From: Sphingomonas sp. PP-CE-3A-406 | Lineage (GTDB): Bacteria > Pseudomonadota > Alphaproteobacteria > Sphingomonadales > Sphingomonadaceae | Length of the DNA stretch: 64,000 nucleotides | Reading direction: 5' to 3' | Assembly (NCBI RefSeq): GCF_003688625.1 | Contig: NZ_RCWY01000003.1 | Coordinates: 806,001 to 870,000 of the forward strand | In this document: piece after piece, positions 51,572 through 61,300 of the stretch | How the letters are laid out: each line of letters begins with the position of its first letter | Position numbering within the stretch: position 1 is the stretch's first letter | Notes under the pieces: generated by a model | Database searches by the model: none | The model's input: only the letters and a program-made list of their open reading frames with translations | Told to the model about the DNA's origin: nothing | Translations under genes and position numbers: made by a program

Positions 51572-53473
51572 ATGACGAAAACATTCCTACTTCTGAGCGC
51601 GGCGGCCGCGATCGCGTCGCCCGCCTACGCACAATCCATTCCCGACGGTGAGACGCCCGAGCTGGTCGTCACCGCCGCCCGCGTCGCGCAGCCCGCGAGC
51701 GAAGTCGGCCAGGCGGTGACGGTGATCGACCGCGCCGAGATCGAGCGCCGCCAGACCACGGTGGTATCCGACCTGCTCGCGACCACGCCGGGCGTCACCG
51801 TCACGCGCAACGGCTCGGTCGGCGCGCTGACCGGCGTGCGGATCCGCGGCGCTGAATCCGACCAGACCTTGGTCGTGATCGACGGCGTCCGCGTCAACGA
51901 TCCGTCGTCGACCGGGGGCGGCTTCAACTTCGCCAACCTGTTGTCGAGCTCGGTCGAGCGGATCGAAGTGTTGCGCGGCCCCAACTCGGTGCCGTGGGGC
52001 AGCCAGGCGATCGGTGGCGTCGTCAACATCATTACCGCGACGCCGACCGAAGGCGTGCAGGCCCGCGCCAACGCCGAATATGGCTATGCCGACACTGTGT
52101 TCGCAAGCGCGGGCGTGTCGGGCGCCAAGGGACCGGTCTCGGGCTCGCTGACCGGCGGCTATCTGCGCACCGACGGCATCTCGTCGGCGGCTAGCGGCAC
52201 CGAGCGCGACGGCTATCGCCAATATGGTGCGGCCGGGCGGCTGGGCGTCGAGTTCGCGCCGGGCATCGGTCTCGATCTGCGCGGCTATTATGCGGACAGC
52301 AAGGTCGCCATCGACGGGTTTCCGGCACCCGATTTCGTCCTGGCCGACGACCCCGAATATTCGAAGACGCAGGAGATCTATGGCTATGCCGGGCTTCATG
52401 CGAACTTCGCCGATGGCCGGTTCAACAACCGCGTGGCGTTCACGATCGCCGACATCAACCGCGACAATTACGATCCGACCTTCGGCACCGACCCGAGCTT
52501 CATCGGGCGCGGCCGCAGCGAGCGCTACGAATATCAGGGCGACTTCCGCCCCCTCGATCAGGTGCGCGTCGTCGCGGGCGTCGAGCGCGAGAACAGCCGC
52601 TATAACGACGGCTTCAGCTATGCCGACACGGGCATCACCAGCGTCTATGGCCAGCTGATCGTCAAGCCGATCGACATCCTCACGCTGACCGGCGGCGTCC
52701 GCAACGACGATCACGACGATTTCGGCAACCATACGACGTTCGGTGCCAATGCCGCACTGGCGTTGCGGACCGGCACGACGCTCCGCGCGAGCTACGGCGA
52801 GGGCTTCAAGGCGCCGACCTTGTATCAGCTGTTCTCCGACTACGGGAACCGCGGTCTCGATCCGGAAACCGCGCGGAACTTCGACGTCGGCGTCGAACAG
52901 GCGTTTCTCGGCAACCGGGCGCGCGTCGGCGTTACCTATTTCAATCGCCGCACGCGCAACCAGATCGACTTCCGCGATTGCAGCCCTACCGAGCTGAAGA
53001 CACCCGGCTCGATCTGCGTCGATCGCCCGTTCGGCGTGTACGACAACGTCGCGCGTGCCGAGGCCGATGGCGCCGAGTTCACGCTGGCGCTGCGGCCGGT
53101 CGATGCGCTGACGCTCACCGCGAACTACAGCTATATCCACACCGAAAACCGGTCGATCGGCGACGATTTCGGCAAGACCCTCGCGCGGCGGCCGGAGCAG
53201 ACCGCGAGCGTCAACGCCGATTACCGGTTCGCGTTCGGGCTGTCGATCGGCGGCACGGTAACGATGGTCGGCGACAGTTTCGACGACTCCGCCAATGCGG
53301 TGCGGCTCGACGGCTATGCGCTCGGCGGCGTCCGGGCGGAGTTCCCGATCGGCGAGCGGTGCGCGGTCTACGGCCGCGTCGATAACATCACCGACGCGTC
53401 GTACCAGACCATCGCCGGCTACGGTACCTATGGTCGGGCGGCCTTTGGCGGCGTGCGGTTGCGTCTGAAGTGA
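51572..53473 (+). CDS. btuB: vitamin B12 TonB-dependent outer membrane receptor
   Basis: 633 residues with signal peptide MTKTFLLLSAAAAIASPAYAQ, TonB box region ELVVTAARV, plug (TRNGSVGALTGVRIRGAESDQTLVVIDGVRVNDPSS, LRGPNSVPWGSQAIGGVVNI) and barrel ending in AFGGVRLRLK. The plug is of the BtuB type, and the preceding cobalamin riboswitch confirms the assignment. btuF begins within its stop codon, so btuB-F-C-D form one transport operon. The longer open frame upstream is inside the riboswitch and is not used. Confidence 0.93.
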   Translation: MTKTFLLLSAAAAIASPAYAQSIPDGETPELVVTAARVAQPASEVGQAVTVIDRAEIERRQTTVVSDLLATTPGVTVTRNGSVGALTGVRIRGAESDQTLVVIDGVRVNDPSSTGGGFNFANLLSSSVERIEVLRGPNSVPWGSQAIGGVVNIITATPTEGVQARANAEYGYADTVFASAGVSGAKGPVSGSLTGGYLRTDGISSAASGTERDGYRQYGAAGRLGVEFAPGIGLDLRGYYADSKVAIDGFPAPDFVLADDPEYSKTQEIYGYAGLHANFADGRFNNRVAFTIADINRDNYDPTFGTDPSFIGRGRSERYEYQGDFRPLDQVRVVAGVERENSRYNDGFSYADTGITSVYGQLIVKPIDILTLTGGVRNDDHDDFGNHTTFGANAALALRTGTTLRASYGEGFKAPTLYQLFSDYGNRGLDPETARNFDVGVEQAFLGNRARVGVTYFNRRTRNQIDFRDCSPTELKTPGSICVDRPFGVYDNVARAEADGAEFTLALRPVDALTLTANYSYIHTENRSIGDDFGKTLARRPEQTASVNADYRFAFGLSIGGTVTMVGDSFDDSANAVRLDGYALGGVRAEFPIGERCAVYGRVDNITDASYQTIAGYGTYGRAAFGGVRLRLK

Positions 53474-54282
53474 GCCGCGCGGCGATCCTCCTCACGCTGC
53501 TGATCGCGTCGATGCTCGGGGGCTGTTCCGTGCCGCCGGGCAGACGCGGCGGCGGGGGGATCGTCTCGACCAATCCGTGCGTCGATGCGGTGCTGGTGCG
53601 GATCGTGCCCGCATCGCGGATCGCTGCGATCAGTCATTATTCGCAGGATCCGGGCGGGACCTCGATCCCGCTCGACGTCGCGCGGCGGTTTCGCGCGACC
53701 GCCGGCACTGCGGAGGAGGTGATCGCGCTGCACCCCGATCTCGTCATCGCCAGCACCTACACGCCCGCGGCGACGCAGGCGGCGTATGCGCGGGCCGGGT
53801 TGAAGACCTTGCTGCTCGGCATCCCCGATTCGATTGCCGAGAGCCAGGCGCAGGTGACGCAGATCGCCGATGCGGTCGGTGCGCCGTCGGGTGGTGCGCG
53901 GATCAATGCCGATATCGATCGCGCCGTCGCCAAGTGGACGCGGCACAGCGCCAACCTGCCGAGCGCGCTGCTCTATATCACCGGCGATCTGGCGACCGGC
54001 GACGGTACGTTGCTGACCGACATGATGACCCGCGTCGGGTTGCGCAACGCCGCGGTGCGCTACGGCCTGACGCATACCGGCACGCTGTCTGCGGAGACGA
54101 TCGTCACGCAGCCGCCCGATGTCGTCATCGCCTCGGAGCGCGTCGGGCGGGGGGCGGCACTGCGACACCGGCTATTGCCGACCACGCCGCAAGCGGTGTT
54201 TCCGCGTGTGCTGATCAACTGCGGTGGCCCGACGATTCCGCCCGCGCTCGAGCGGCTGGCTGCGATAAGGGCGGGGCTGTGA
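53470..54282 (+). CDS. btuF: cobalamin ABC transporter substrate-binding protein
   Basis: 270 residues from a GTG overlapping the btuB stop by 4 nt. The N-terminal hydrophobic segment ends in a lipobox (SMLGGC, Cys19), so it is probably a lipoprotein. The BtuF-type binding fold shows IVSTNPCVDAVLVRIVP, EEVIALHPDLVIASTYTP, RAGLKTLLLGIPDSIAE and LLYITGDLATGDGTLLTDMM. It captures B12 in the periplasm for BtuCD. Confidence 0.88.
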   Translation: MSRAAILLTLLIASMLGGCSVPPGRRGGGGIVSTNPCVDAVLVRIVPASRIAAISHYSQDPGGTSIPLDVARRFRATAGTAEEVIALHPDLVIASTYTPAATQAAYARAGLKTLLLGIPDSIAESQAQVTQIADAVGAPSGGARINADIDRAVAKWTRHSANLPSALLYITGDLATGDGTLLTDMMTRVGLRNAAVRYGLTHTGTLSAETIVTQPPDVVIASERVGRGAALRHRLLPTTPQAVFPRVLINCGGPTIPPALERLAAIRAGL

Positions 54283-54295
54283 TGGCCCACCTTTA

Positions 54296-54399
54296 CCACC
54301 CCGGCGGAGGCCGGGGCCCAGTTGGGAAGGCCGGAGTAATGGAGCGCTGCCCGCAGTCACGATCGTCCCCCAACTGGGCCCCGGCCTTCGCCGGGGTGG
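54296..54399. repeat. palindromic repeat inside the btu operon, family D
   Basis: CCACCCCGGCGGAGGCCGGG and GCCCAGTTGGG at the left pair with CCCAACTGGGC and CCCCGGCCTTCGCCGGGGTGG at the right, about 30 bp of near-perfect arms. It occupies most of the 139-nt gap between btuF and btuC and could reduce downstream expression. Confidence 0.8.
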
Positions 54400-54421
54400 C
54401 GTCTCGGCTTGGAGCTCTTCC

Positions 54422-55408
54422 ATGTGCGGACTCGCGGCAATGACCCGCACGCTGAAACTGCTCGCGCTCGGGCTGCTCGTGATCGGGCTGTTCGCCCTCT
54501 CGCTCGGCTGCGGGAAAGTCTCGGTGCCGCCGTCCGCGTGGTTCTCCGCCGATCCACGCTGGTGGATCATCCTCGAACTGCGCCTGCCGCGCGCGGTGCT
54601 CGGCCTCGCCTTGGGGGCGACGCTCGGTCTGTCGGGTGCGGTGTTGCAGGGCTATCTGCGCAATCCGCTGGCGGACCCCGCGGTGGTCGGAGTCTCGTCG
54701 GTCGCGGCGCTCGCCGCGGTGGCCGCGATAGTCTTCGGGGTCGGCACCGGACCCGGCATCTTCATCGCGGCGATGCTCGGGGCAGGGGGCGCGGTCGCGC
54801 TGCTCGCCGCGCTGACCTGGCGATCGTCGAGCGCGATCACCTTCATCCTCGCCGGCACCGTGCTGACCAGTTTCGCCGGCGCGCTCACCGCGTTCCTGAT
54901 TTCGATCGCGCCGAACCCCTATGCGGTGGCGGAGGTCATGGACTGGTTGATGGGCGCATTGACCGATCGCGGGTGGACCGACGTATATTCCGCGCTGCCG
55001 CCGATGCTGCTCGGGACGATCCTGCTGCTGACGACCGGGCGGTCGCTCGATTCGCTGTCGCTCGGCGAGACGGCGGCACGGTCGTTGGGCGTACGGATGG
55101 GCCGCATCCGCGTTCTCGTCGTGCTGGGGACGGGGCTTGTCGTCGGGGCGGGCGTCGCGGTGACGGGGGTCATCGGGTTCGTCGGCCTGATCGTGCCGCA
55201 CCTGCTGAGACCGATATTCGGGCACCGGCCGGGCGCGCTGCTCCTGCCGTCGGCGTTGGGCGGCGCGGCGCTCGTGCTGGCCGCGGACAGCCTCGTGCGG
55301 CTTGCGCCCGGCGCCGGCGAAGTGCGGCTGGGCGTCGCGATGGCGATGATCGGCGCGCCGTTCTTTCTCGGGCTGCTGTTCAGGGAGCGAGGCCGCGCAT
55401 GGATCTGA
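54422..55408 (+). CDS. btuC: cobalamin ABC transporter permease
   Basis: 328 residues, about 10 membrane helices, FecCD/BtuC family: LELRLPRAVLGLALGATLGLSGAVLQGYLRNPLADPAVVGVSS, AEVMDWLMGALTDRGW, and GVIGFVGLIVPHLLRPIFGHRPGALLLPSALGGA with the EAA-like loop. GGAG lies 7 nt before the ATG at 54422; an ATG at 54440 is an alternative. Overlaps btuD by 10 nt. Confidence 0.92.
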   Translation: MCGLAAMTRTLKLLALGLLVIGLFALSLGCGKVSVPPSAWFSADPRWWIILELRLPRAVLGLALGATLGLSGAVLQGYLRNPLADPAVVGVSSVAALAAVAAIVFGVGTGPGIFIAAMLGAGGAVALLAALTWRSSSAITFILAGTVLTSFAGALTAFLISIAPNPYAVAEVMDWLMGALTDRGWTDVYSALPPMLLGTILLLTTGRSLDSLSLGETAARSLGVRMGRIRVLVVLGTGLVVGAGVAVTGVIGFVGLIVPHLLRPIFGHRPGALLLPSALGGAALVLAADSLVRLAPGAGEVRLGVAMAMIGAPFFLGLLFRERGRAWI

Positions 55409-56178
55409 TCGTCGATCGTCTGAGCGTGAAGCTCGGCAAGCGCACCGTGCTGCACGACATATCCGCGCATCTGCGCCCCGGCCGCGTGACCGCGATCCTC
55501 GGGCCCAATGGCGCCGGCAAGAGCACGCTGGTCAAGGCTGCGGCCGCGCTCGTCGGCTATGCGTCCGGCAGCGTCAGGCTCGATACGCAGGAGGTCCGGG
55601 CGCTGGACCCGAGGGTGCGGGCGCGTGCGATCGGCTATCTGCCGCAGGACGCGACGGTGCATTGGAACATCGTCGCGCGCGATGTCGTGGCGCTCGGGCG
55701 GCTGCCGCACCGCGGCGCGCATGCCGGCGCATCGCCCGCTGATCACGCGGCGATCGCGCGCGCGCTGCACGACACCGAAACGACGCATCTGGCGGATCGC
55801 CCGATCGCCGAACTGTCCGGCGGCGAGCGCGCCCGCGTCCTGCTCGCGCGCGTGCTGGCAGGGGAGCCGCGCTGGCTGCTCGCCGACGAACCGCTCGCCA
55901 GCCTCGATCCGTCGCACCAGATCGACCTGCTCGCGCGCTTGCGTATTTATGCGGCGGGTGGGGCGGGCGTGGCGATCGTCCTCCACGACCTCGTCCAGGC
56001 CCAGCGCACCGCCGATGACGCTCTGTTGATAGCGGACGGTCGGGTCGTGGCGTTCGGCCCGGTCGCCGATGTCCTCACGCCCGCCACACTCGGGCAGGTT
56101 TTCGGTGTTCGCGTCGCGACGTTGGAGGACGAGGACGGTCGCCTGTTCGTGCCCGTCGGCCGCATCGAACCGGCATAG
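55399..56178 (+). CDS. btuD: cobalamin ABC transporter ATP-binding protein
   Basis: 259 residues: Walker A LGPNGAGKSTLVKAA, Q-loop GYLPQDATVHW, signature ELSGGERARVLLARVLAGEP, Walker B WLLADEPLASLDPSHQ, H-loop IVLHDLVQAQ. It energises BtuC. The start lies within the last codons of btuC. B12 may be the cargo, given the riboswitch; related FecE-type proteins carry siderophores or heme. Confidence 0.9.
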   Translation: MDLIVDRLSVKLGKRTVLHDISAHLRPGRVTAILGPNGAGKSTLVKAAAALVGYASGSVRLDTQEVRALDPRVRARAIGYLPQDATVHWNIVARDVVALGRLPHRGAHAGASPADHAAIARALHDTETTHLADRPIAELSGGERARVLLARVLAGEPRWLLADEPLASLDPSHQIDLLARLRIYAAGGAGVAIVLHDLVQAQRTADDALLIADGRVVAFGPVADVLTPATLGQVFGVRVATLEDEDGRLFVPVGRIEPA

Positions 56179-56218
56179 ACGGTCGACGCGCCCCGTTCGT
56201 CGCACTATCCCGCACCCG

Positions 56219-57256
56219 GTGATCGACATTCCTGCCCCGCTCCGTTTGCGCCTCGACGGCGATGCCCTCGTCCAGAACTGGCGCACGCTCGACCGCATGA
56301 GCGGGCGCGCCGCCTGCGGTGCGGCGGTCAAGGCGAACGGCTACGGCCTCGGCGCGATCGAGGTCGCGCGCCGCCTCGCCGATGCGGGCTGCCGCGATTT
56401 CTTCGTCTCGAACTGGCAGGAGGCCGCCGAACTCGCGCCGCTCGGGCTGACCGTGTCCGTGCTCCACGGCGTCCGCGACGAGGACATGGCGGCGGCGTTG
56501 GCGGGGTTCGCCCGCCCGGTCCTGAATACCGCGGGCCAAGTCGGGCGCTGGAAAGCTGAAGGCGGCGGGCCGTGCGACGTCATGGTCGACACCGGCATGA
56601 ACCGACTTGGGGTGTCCACCGACGACATTGCCGCAGGTCTGCTCGACGGTCTCGAACTCGAGACGCTGATGAGTCACCTAGCCTGTGCCGACGAAGAGTC
56701 GCCGATGAACGAGGTCCAGCGCAATCGCTTTGCCGCGCTTGCCGGTCGAACGTCGGCGCGTCGGCTGAGCCTCGCCAATTCGGCGGGGATCGGCCTGGGG
56801 ACGGACTATGCGTTCGATCTGACCCGGCCCGGGCTGGCGCTTTATGGCGGCATTCCCCGCTCCGATTTGGTGGACGCGATCCGGGCGGTGGCGGCGATCG
56901 AAGCGCAGGTTCTCCAGTGCCGCCGGGTCGGCGCCGGGCAGACGGTCGGGTACAACGCGACGTGGACGGCGAAGACCGACACGGAAGTCGCGATCGTCAA
57001 CCTGGGCTATGCCGACGGCTATTTCCGCGGGTTCTCGAACGCAGGAACCGCAAGGGCGGGCGATACGGCACTGCCCGTGATTGGCCGCGTATCGATGGAT
57101 CTTGTCGCCATCGATGTGTCGAGGGCGCCATCGGTGCATGAAGGAATGTGGCTCGCGCTGGACTTCGTATTCCCCGAAGCGGCTGCGGTATCTGGGGTGT
57201 CGCAATACGAATTGCTGACAAGCTTGGGTGCGCGGTTCAAGAGATCGTGGATCTGA
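56219..57256 (+). CDS. alr: alanine racemase
   Basis: 345 residues from a GTG (VIDIPAPLRLRLDGDALVQNW). PLP Lys in CGAAVKANGYGLGA, the second catalytic Tyr in GQTVGYNATWTAK, and RPGLALYGG and GRVSMDLVAIDV are all present. It makes D-alanine for the cell wall. It is 40 nt downstream of btuD on the same strand. Its 3' end overlaps the convergent oxygenase gene by 20 nt. Confidence 0.93.
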   Translation: MIDIPAPLRLRLDGDALVQNWRTLDRMSGRAACGAAVKANGYGLGAIEVARRLADAGCRDFFVSNWQEAAELAPLGLTVSVLHGVRDEDMAAALAGFARPVLNTAGQVGRWKAEGGGPCDVMVDTGMNRLGVSTDDIAAGLLDGLELETLMSHLACADEESPMNEVQRNRFAALAGRTSARRLSLANSAGIGLGTDYAFDLTRPGLALYGGIPRSDLVDAIRAVAAIEAQVLQCRRVGAGQTVGYNATWTAKTDTEVAIVNLGYADGYFRGFSNAGTARAGDTALPVIGRVSMDLVAIDVSRAPSVHEGMWLALDFVFPEAAAVSGVSQYELLTSLGARFKRSWI

Positions 57257-58244
57257 CATCGTCGGCCGCGCTTTCGGGACCGTTCCAGACGCTAAAGGGC
57301 CGAGCGCGAATCCAGCGCGTGGCCAGCCATTTAACGCCGTTTGTGACGGGCTCTCCGGCGTGCCTGGTCGTCGGATCGATTGATCCATCGGCGCATACAT
57401 TGTCGAAAATGATCGCATCCCCCATCCGAGGGGTCACTCTAAGCGCGTTGTGGACAAAGTACGTGGCCCCGCCCGAGAAACCGTCGTTCAAATAAATGAG
57501 CACGGTTCGGATGCGCTGATTATGCGTGGCAGGCAGCGCGTCGATATGTGGCCGGAACTGCTGGCCGGGTCGATAACGGAGAACCGACAGGGCCTCGCCC
57601 TGACGCCAGTCGGTGTTCGATACGGCTGCAACGCGGCGGTTGAGCGCCTGGATAACCAACGTTTCGCGCGTGGGGCCGATGACGGCACTGTCCGAGGTGC
57701 GTACGGCGTTCGGAATGCTCGCTCCCGTGCGAGGGTCCGCGACCATCGCCGGCTCCAGTAGATCGGCAGCGCTGTACGCGACGTGAAGACATTCTTCCTG
57801 CGTGAACAGCCGGGGAATGTACTGGACGCAAGGGTGCTTGCCGATTGTTTCGGCTGTCGGAATATGTGCCGGCCCACCGTCGATGGTTAAGGTCATGCGG
57901 CGCAGCAGCGCGCGGTGCTCGGCCGCAACAGTATGATGATCGGCAATGCTCTCAAGCAAAGCAAGCGCTCCTGCCCAATCACTCGGAGCGCCACTGCCAT
58001 TGGCGGTCAGTGCTATTTCCACCATCGTCGCATCTGCATTGCCCTGCGTCGACGCTCGACGAAGAAGTGCGCGCGCGCCGGGTAGGTCTCGTGCGATCGG
58101 TTCGCCGGCGAGTTTCCACATTGCATTACGGAATAGTGCGTCGGGGTGACCTGAAGCACTCGCTTCCAGGATCAAATCCACGGCTTCGCGAGCATGGCCT
58201 TCACGCAAAAGTTGGTCGGCACGTGCGACGGGGTCTTCGGTCAT
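57237..58244 (-). CDS. 2OG-Fe(II) oxygenase, prolyl 4-hydroxylase type, with N-terminal helical repeats
   Basis: 335 residues. The first ~120 residues are helical and Sel1/TPR-like (HAREAVDLILEASASGHPDALFRNAMWKL; DLPGARALLRRASTQGNADA). The C-terminal half is a prolyl-4-hydroxylase fold: iron ligands His and Asp in QQFRPHIDALP, distal His in TTRHAGEP and the 2-oxoglutarate-binding Lys in VTNGVKWLATRWIR. The natural substrate of bacterial relatives is often unknown. It lies downstream of a large TonB receptor on the same strand, separated by a terminator, a pairing that suggests a linked role. Confidence 0.85.
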   Translation of the reverse strand: MTEDPVARADQLLREGHAREAVDLILEASASGHPDALFRNAMWKLAGEPIARDLPGARALLRRASTQGNADATMVEIALTANGSGAPSDWAGALALLESIADHHTVAAEHRALLRRMTLTIDGGPAHIPTAETIGKHPCVQYIPRLFTQEECLHVAYSAADLLEPAMVADPRTGASIPNAVRTSDSAVIGPTRETLVIQALNRRVAAVSNTDWRQGEALSVLRYRPGQQFRPHIDALPATHNQRIRTVLIYLNDGFSGGATYFVHNALRVTPRMGDAIIFDNVCADGSIDPTTRHAGEPVTNGVKWLATRWIRARPFSVWNGPESAADDVRSTIS

Positions 58245-58267
58245 TCGTCTTCCATGATCAACAGCAT

Positions 58268-58297
58268 GAAAAAGGGGCGGTGGAAAACCACCGCCCC
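58268..58297 (-). terminator. intrinsic terminator between TonB receptor and oxygenase genes
   Basis: GGGGCGGTGG (58274-58283) and CCACCGCCCC (58288-58297) form a 10-bp perfect stem with a 4-nt loop. On the minus strand it is followed by TTTTT, the direction of the receptor transcript, 24 nt after the receptor stop and 24 nt before the oxygenase start. Confidence 0.9.
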
Positions 58298-58321
58298 TAA
58301 GGTAACTCGCATCGGCTTCGT

Positions 58322-61300
58322 TTAGAACCGGGCGCGGACGCCGGCATAGAAGCTGCGACCACGGATCGAGTAGATCGAGCTACCATCGCCCGTACCCGTC
58401 GAGCCAAGCGGTGGCTCCTTGTCGGCGACGTTATCGATACCGACGTAGAAGTTCATGCCCTTCTTTCCCTCTTCGCCAACCCGCAGGTCCAAGCGAATGT
58501 CGTGATATACGACGGACGGATATTTCAGGATGTCGGCATAGTCGGCATTCTCAGGAGGCCGCCCCTGAAGGCCGTTCTGATCCTCGTAGGTGTTGACGAA
58601 CATCGAGCTGATGTACCGTCCACGATATCCCAATGTTACGCGATCGAGCGTCAAATCAGCTGTAAACTGGAACTCGTCCTTTGGATTTCCTAATTCTCCA
58701 AGTAGGCGGTTTTCATAGTTCGGGCGGGTTGGATCCTGATAGTTGCTGTTAGCCAAGACGTGCGTGTACAAAAGTCGCGTCGACAAACTGGTAGTTGCAC
58801 CGATATCCGTGCGGTACGTCAGTTCTGTATCGATACCCGCACGCTTGCGCGATGCAAAGTTGAGCGGGATCTGATTGAGTGTACCGTCCAGGATCTGACC
58901 AGGAACTTCGCCATTCGGGCCTCGGGCATCGCCGGTGCCGCGGAAACGCTGGATCAGTGCACAGAACTGATTGTTCAGATCGGGAAGATCGTAGCAGCTG
59001 TTGACGACCGACTGCGCCGTCGGTGAAACGATGACGTTCTTCACCTTGATGTTATAATAGTCGACCGTGAGCCCCAGGCCGGGAGCAAAGCGTGGCGTGA
59101 AGACGGCACCGAGCGTGTAGGAGTCGGACTTCTCTGCCGTCAGGTTGGGGTTGCTGCCGCTCAGAATTTCCAAAGAATATACCGGAAGGCCTTGGAAATT
59201 CTGGTCGTTCAGAAGAGCGCCCAGATCGGCCGCGCAATTGGCTGCGCGGGTCTGGCTGCCGGAACCGATGTTCGTCGGGCGGCAGGGATCCTGGAAGCCC
59301 GGTGCGAAATCCTGACCGAGCGGGGAGCCCGTTTCAGTGTAGTTCGGTGCTCGAACGGCACGGCCGTAGTTGCCCCGGAACCGAATATCGCGAATGGGCG
59401 ACCATTCGACGCCGCCGTTGTAGGTGTAGATCGTACCAGTGGTGCCATTATAGTCCGAGACGCGGCCCGCGCCATTCAATGTCAGTTCGTGAATAAACGG
59501 CAGATCGCGCAGGAGAGGAATACGCAACTCGCCGTACGCTTCCTTAACTTCGAAGGCTGGTGGATCGAAGGTCTGCAGGGCGTTCAGGAAGGTGCGCCCG
59601 GACTGAACCAGCGGGTCTGCTTCGAAACGAGCATCTTCACGCCGGTATTCGCCACCGATCGAGAAACTGATCGGGCCGCCTGGCAGTTCGAATAGCTGAC
59701 TCAAATCGCCGGAGACGAAGCCGCTCAGGACGAGTTGCTGGAGCTTGCCGCGCGATACGGTGTCCTGAACGATGTAGTTGCGTGCGGCTGTATTATTGGG
59801 AGCGCCAAAGGGATTGTAGGGTACGCAATTCGCGATATCGGCGGCAAGAGCTGCGGCATCACCGGTGCTCGGATCATAGGCTACCGCCGCGGTCGGATCG
59901 AACTGCGAGCGGCACTGTATCTGGCCAGTCGAGGGATTGCGGCCCGAGTCCATGGCAAGCAGGAAGCGCTGGGTAACGATGTTGCCCTGGACCGTCGTGC
60001 GCTGATCGACCCGGCCATAGTTCGCGGACAGCTCGTAGGACCAGTCGGTGTTGAATTCCCCGCGCACTCCGCCGACGATCCGGTACGTGTCGCGCTTGGC
60101 ATATTCGTCACGCAGACCGAGATCGAGCAAGTTGCGCGAATTGACGAAACGGAAGGTTCCGTTCGCGATAGCCGCACGATCCGCTGCCGTCAGCGCGGTG
60201 CGCGATGACAGGTTGGGGCGAAAGCCAGACGCGAGGACCGCATTGGCAATCGTGGTACGTGCTGCGCCGTTCAGGAACGGGTTGTCGAGGCGCGGGCGCT
60301 CGCGTTCATCGCCGAACGTGCCGCCCTGTACAAAGGCCGGACCGGAGTTCGATCCGTTGGAATTGACCCGAACAAACTTCGCCTCGACGAAGACATCGGC
60401 AGCTTTGCTGAATTCATAGTGACCCAGCATGTTGAAGTTGGCGCGCTCCTGATACGGCAGCACGGAAAGCTGCGTTTCTTCACGACCCGTTTGTCCATTG
60501 CCGCCGATGATGCCGCCGATGATCCCCGTACCGGTGCGGCTGCCCGTCTGCGGCACCAGCGAGCCGTCGGGATTGAAGATGTACGTGCAGTTATACGGCA
60601 GGCCGGCCGAGCTGCCGTTCCGGATACCGGTGCCGCAAAGCGGCGATCCGGCAGCCTGCGTGATCGGAACCAGGCCCCACCGGTGGATGCTCGCGCTGCG
60701 GATATCGCGAACGAAGGTCCGATCCGGGATGCCGTCGCTGCCATTGGGCAATCCCGCCGGATCGACCTGTGTGACGGCAAAACCGTTATTCTGGCGGAAG
60801 AAGGGGATGTCGGAGCCGTAGACGCGCTCCTGATGCGCATATTCGGCAGCCAGCGTGATGTTGCCGCGGCCCTCGTTGAAATTCTTGCCGGCGATTGCGG
60901 AAATGATCTGGTTGCCGCCTGCGCCGTATTCCGAAATACCGGCCCCACCGCGGATTTGAAGACCGTCGAAATCACGCTTGAGGATGAAGTTCACGACGCC
61001 CGCGATGGCGTCTGACCCGTACACGGCGGAATTGGCACCCGTTACGACGTCGACGCGTTCGATGAGATCGTTGGGGATCGTGTTGACATCGACCGAGACA
61101 GCGTTGTTCTGAATGTCGGCGGGTACATGGCGACGGCCGTTCACGAGCGTGAGCGTGCGCTGAGTGCCTAGGCCACGAAGATCCAGAAGGTTCAGGCCCT
61201 GGATGCCAATACCCAGTCCTGGATTCTGCTGGCCGACGGTGCTGCGCAGCTGGGGAAGATCGTTGAGCGTATCGCCGATGTTATTCTGACCGCGCTGAAA

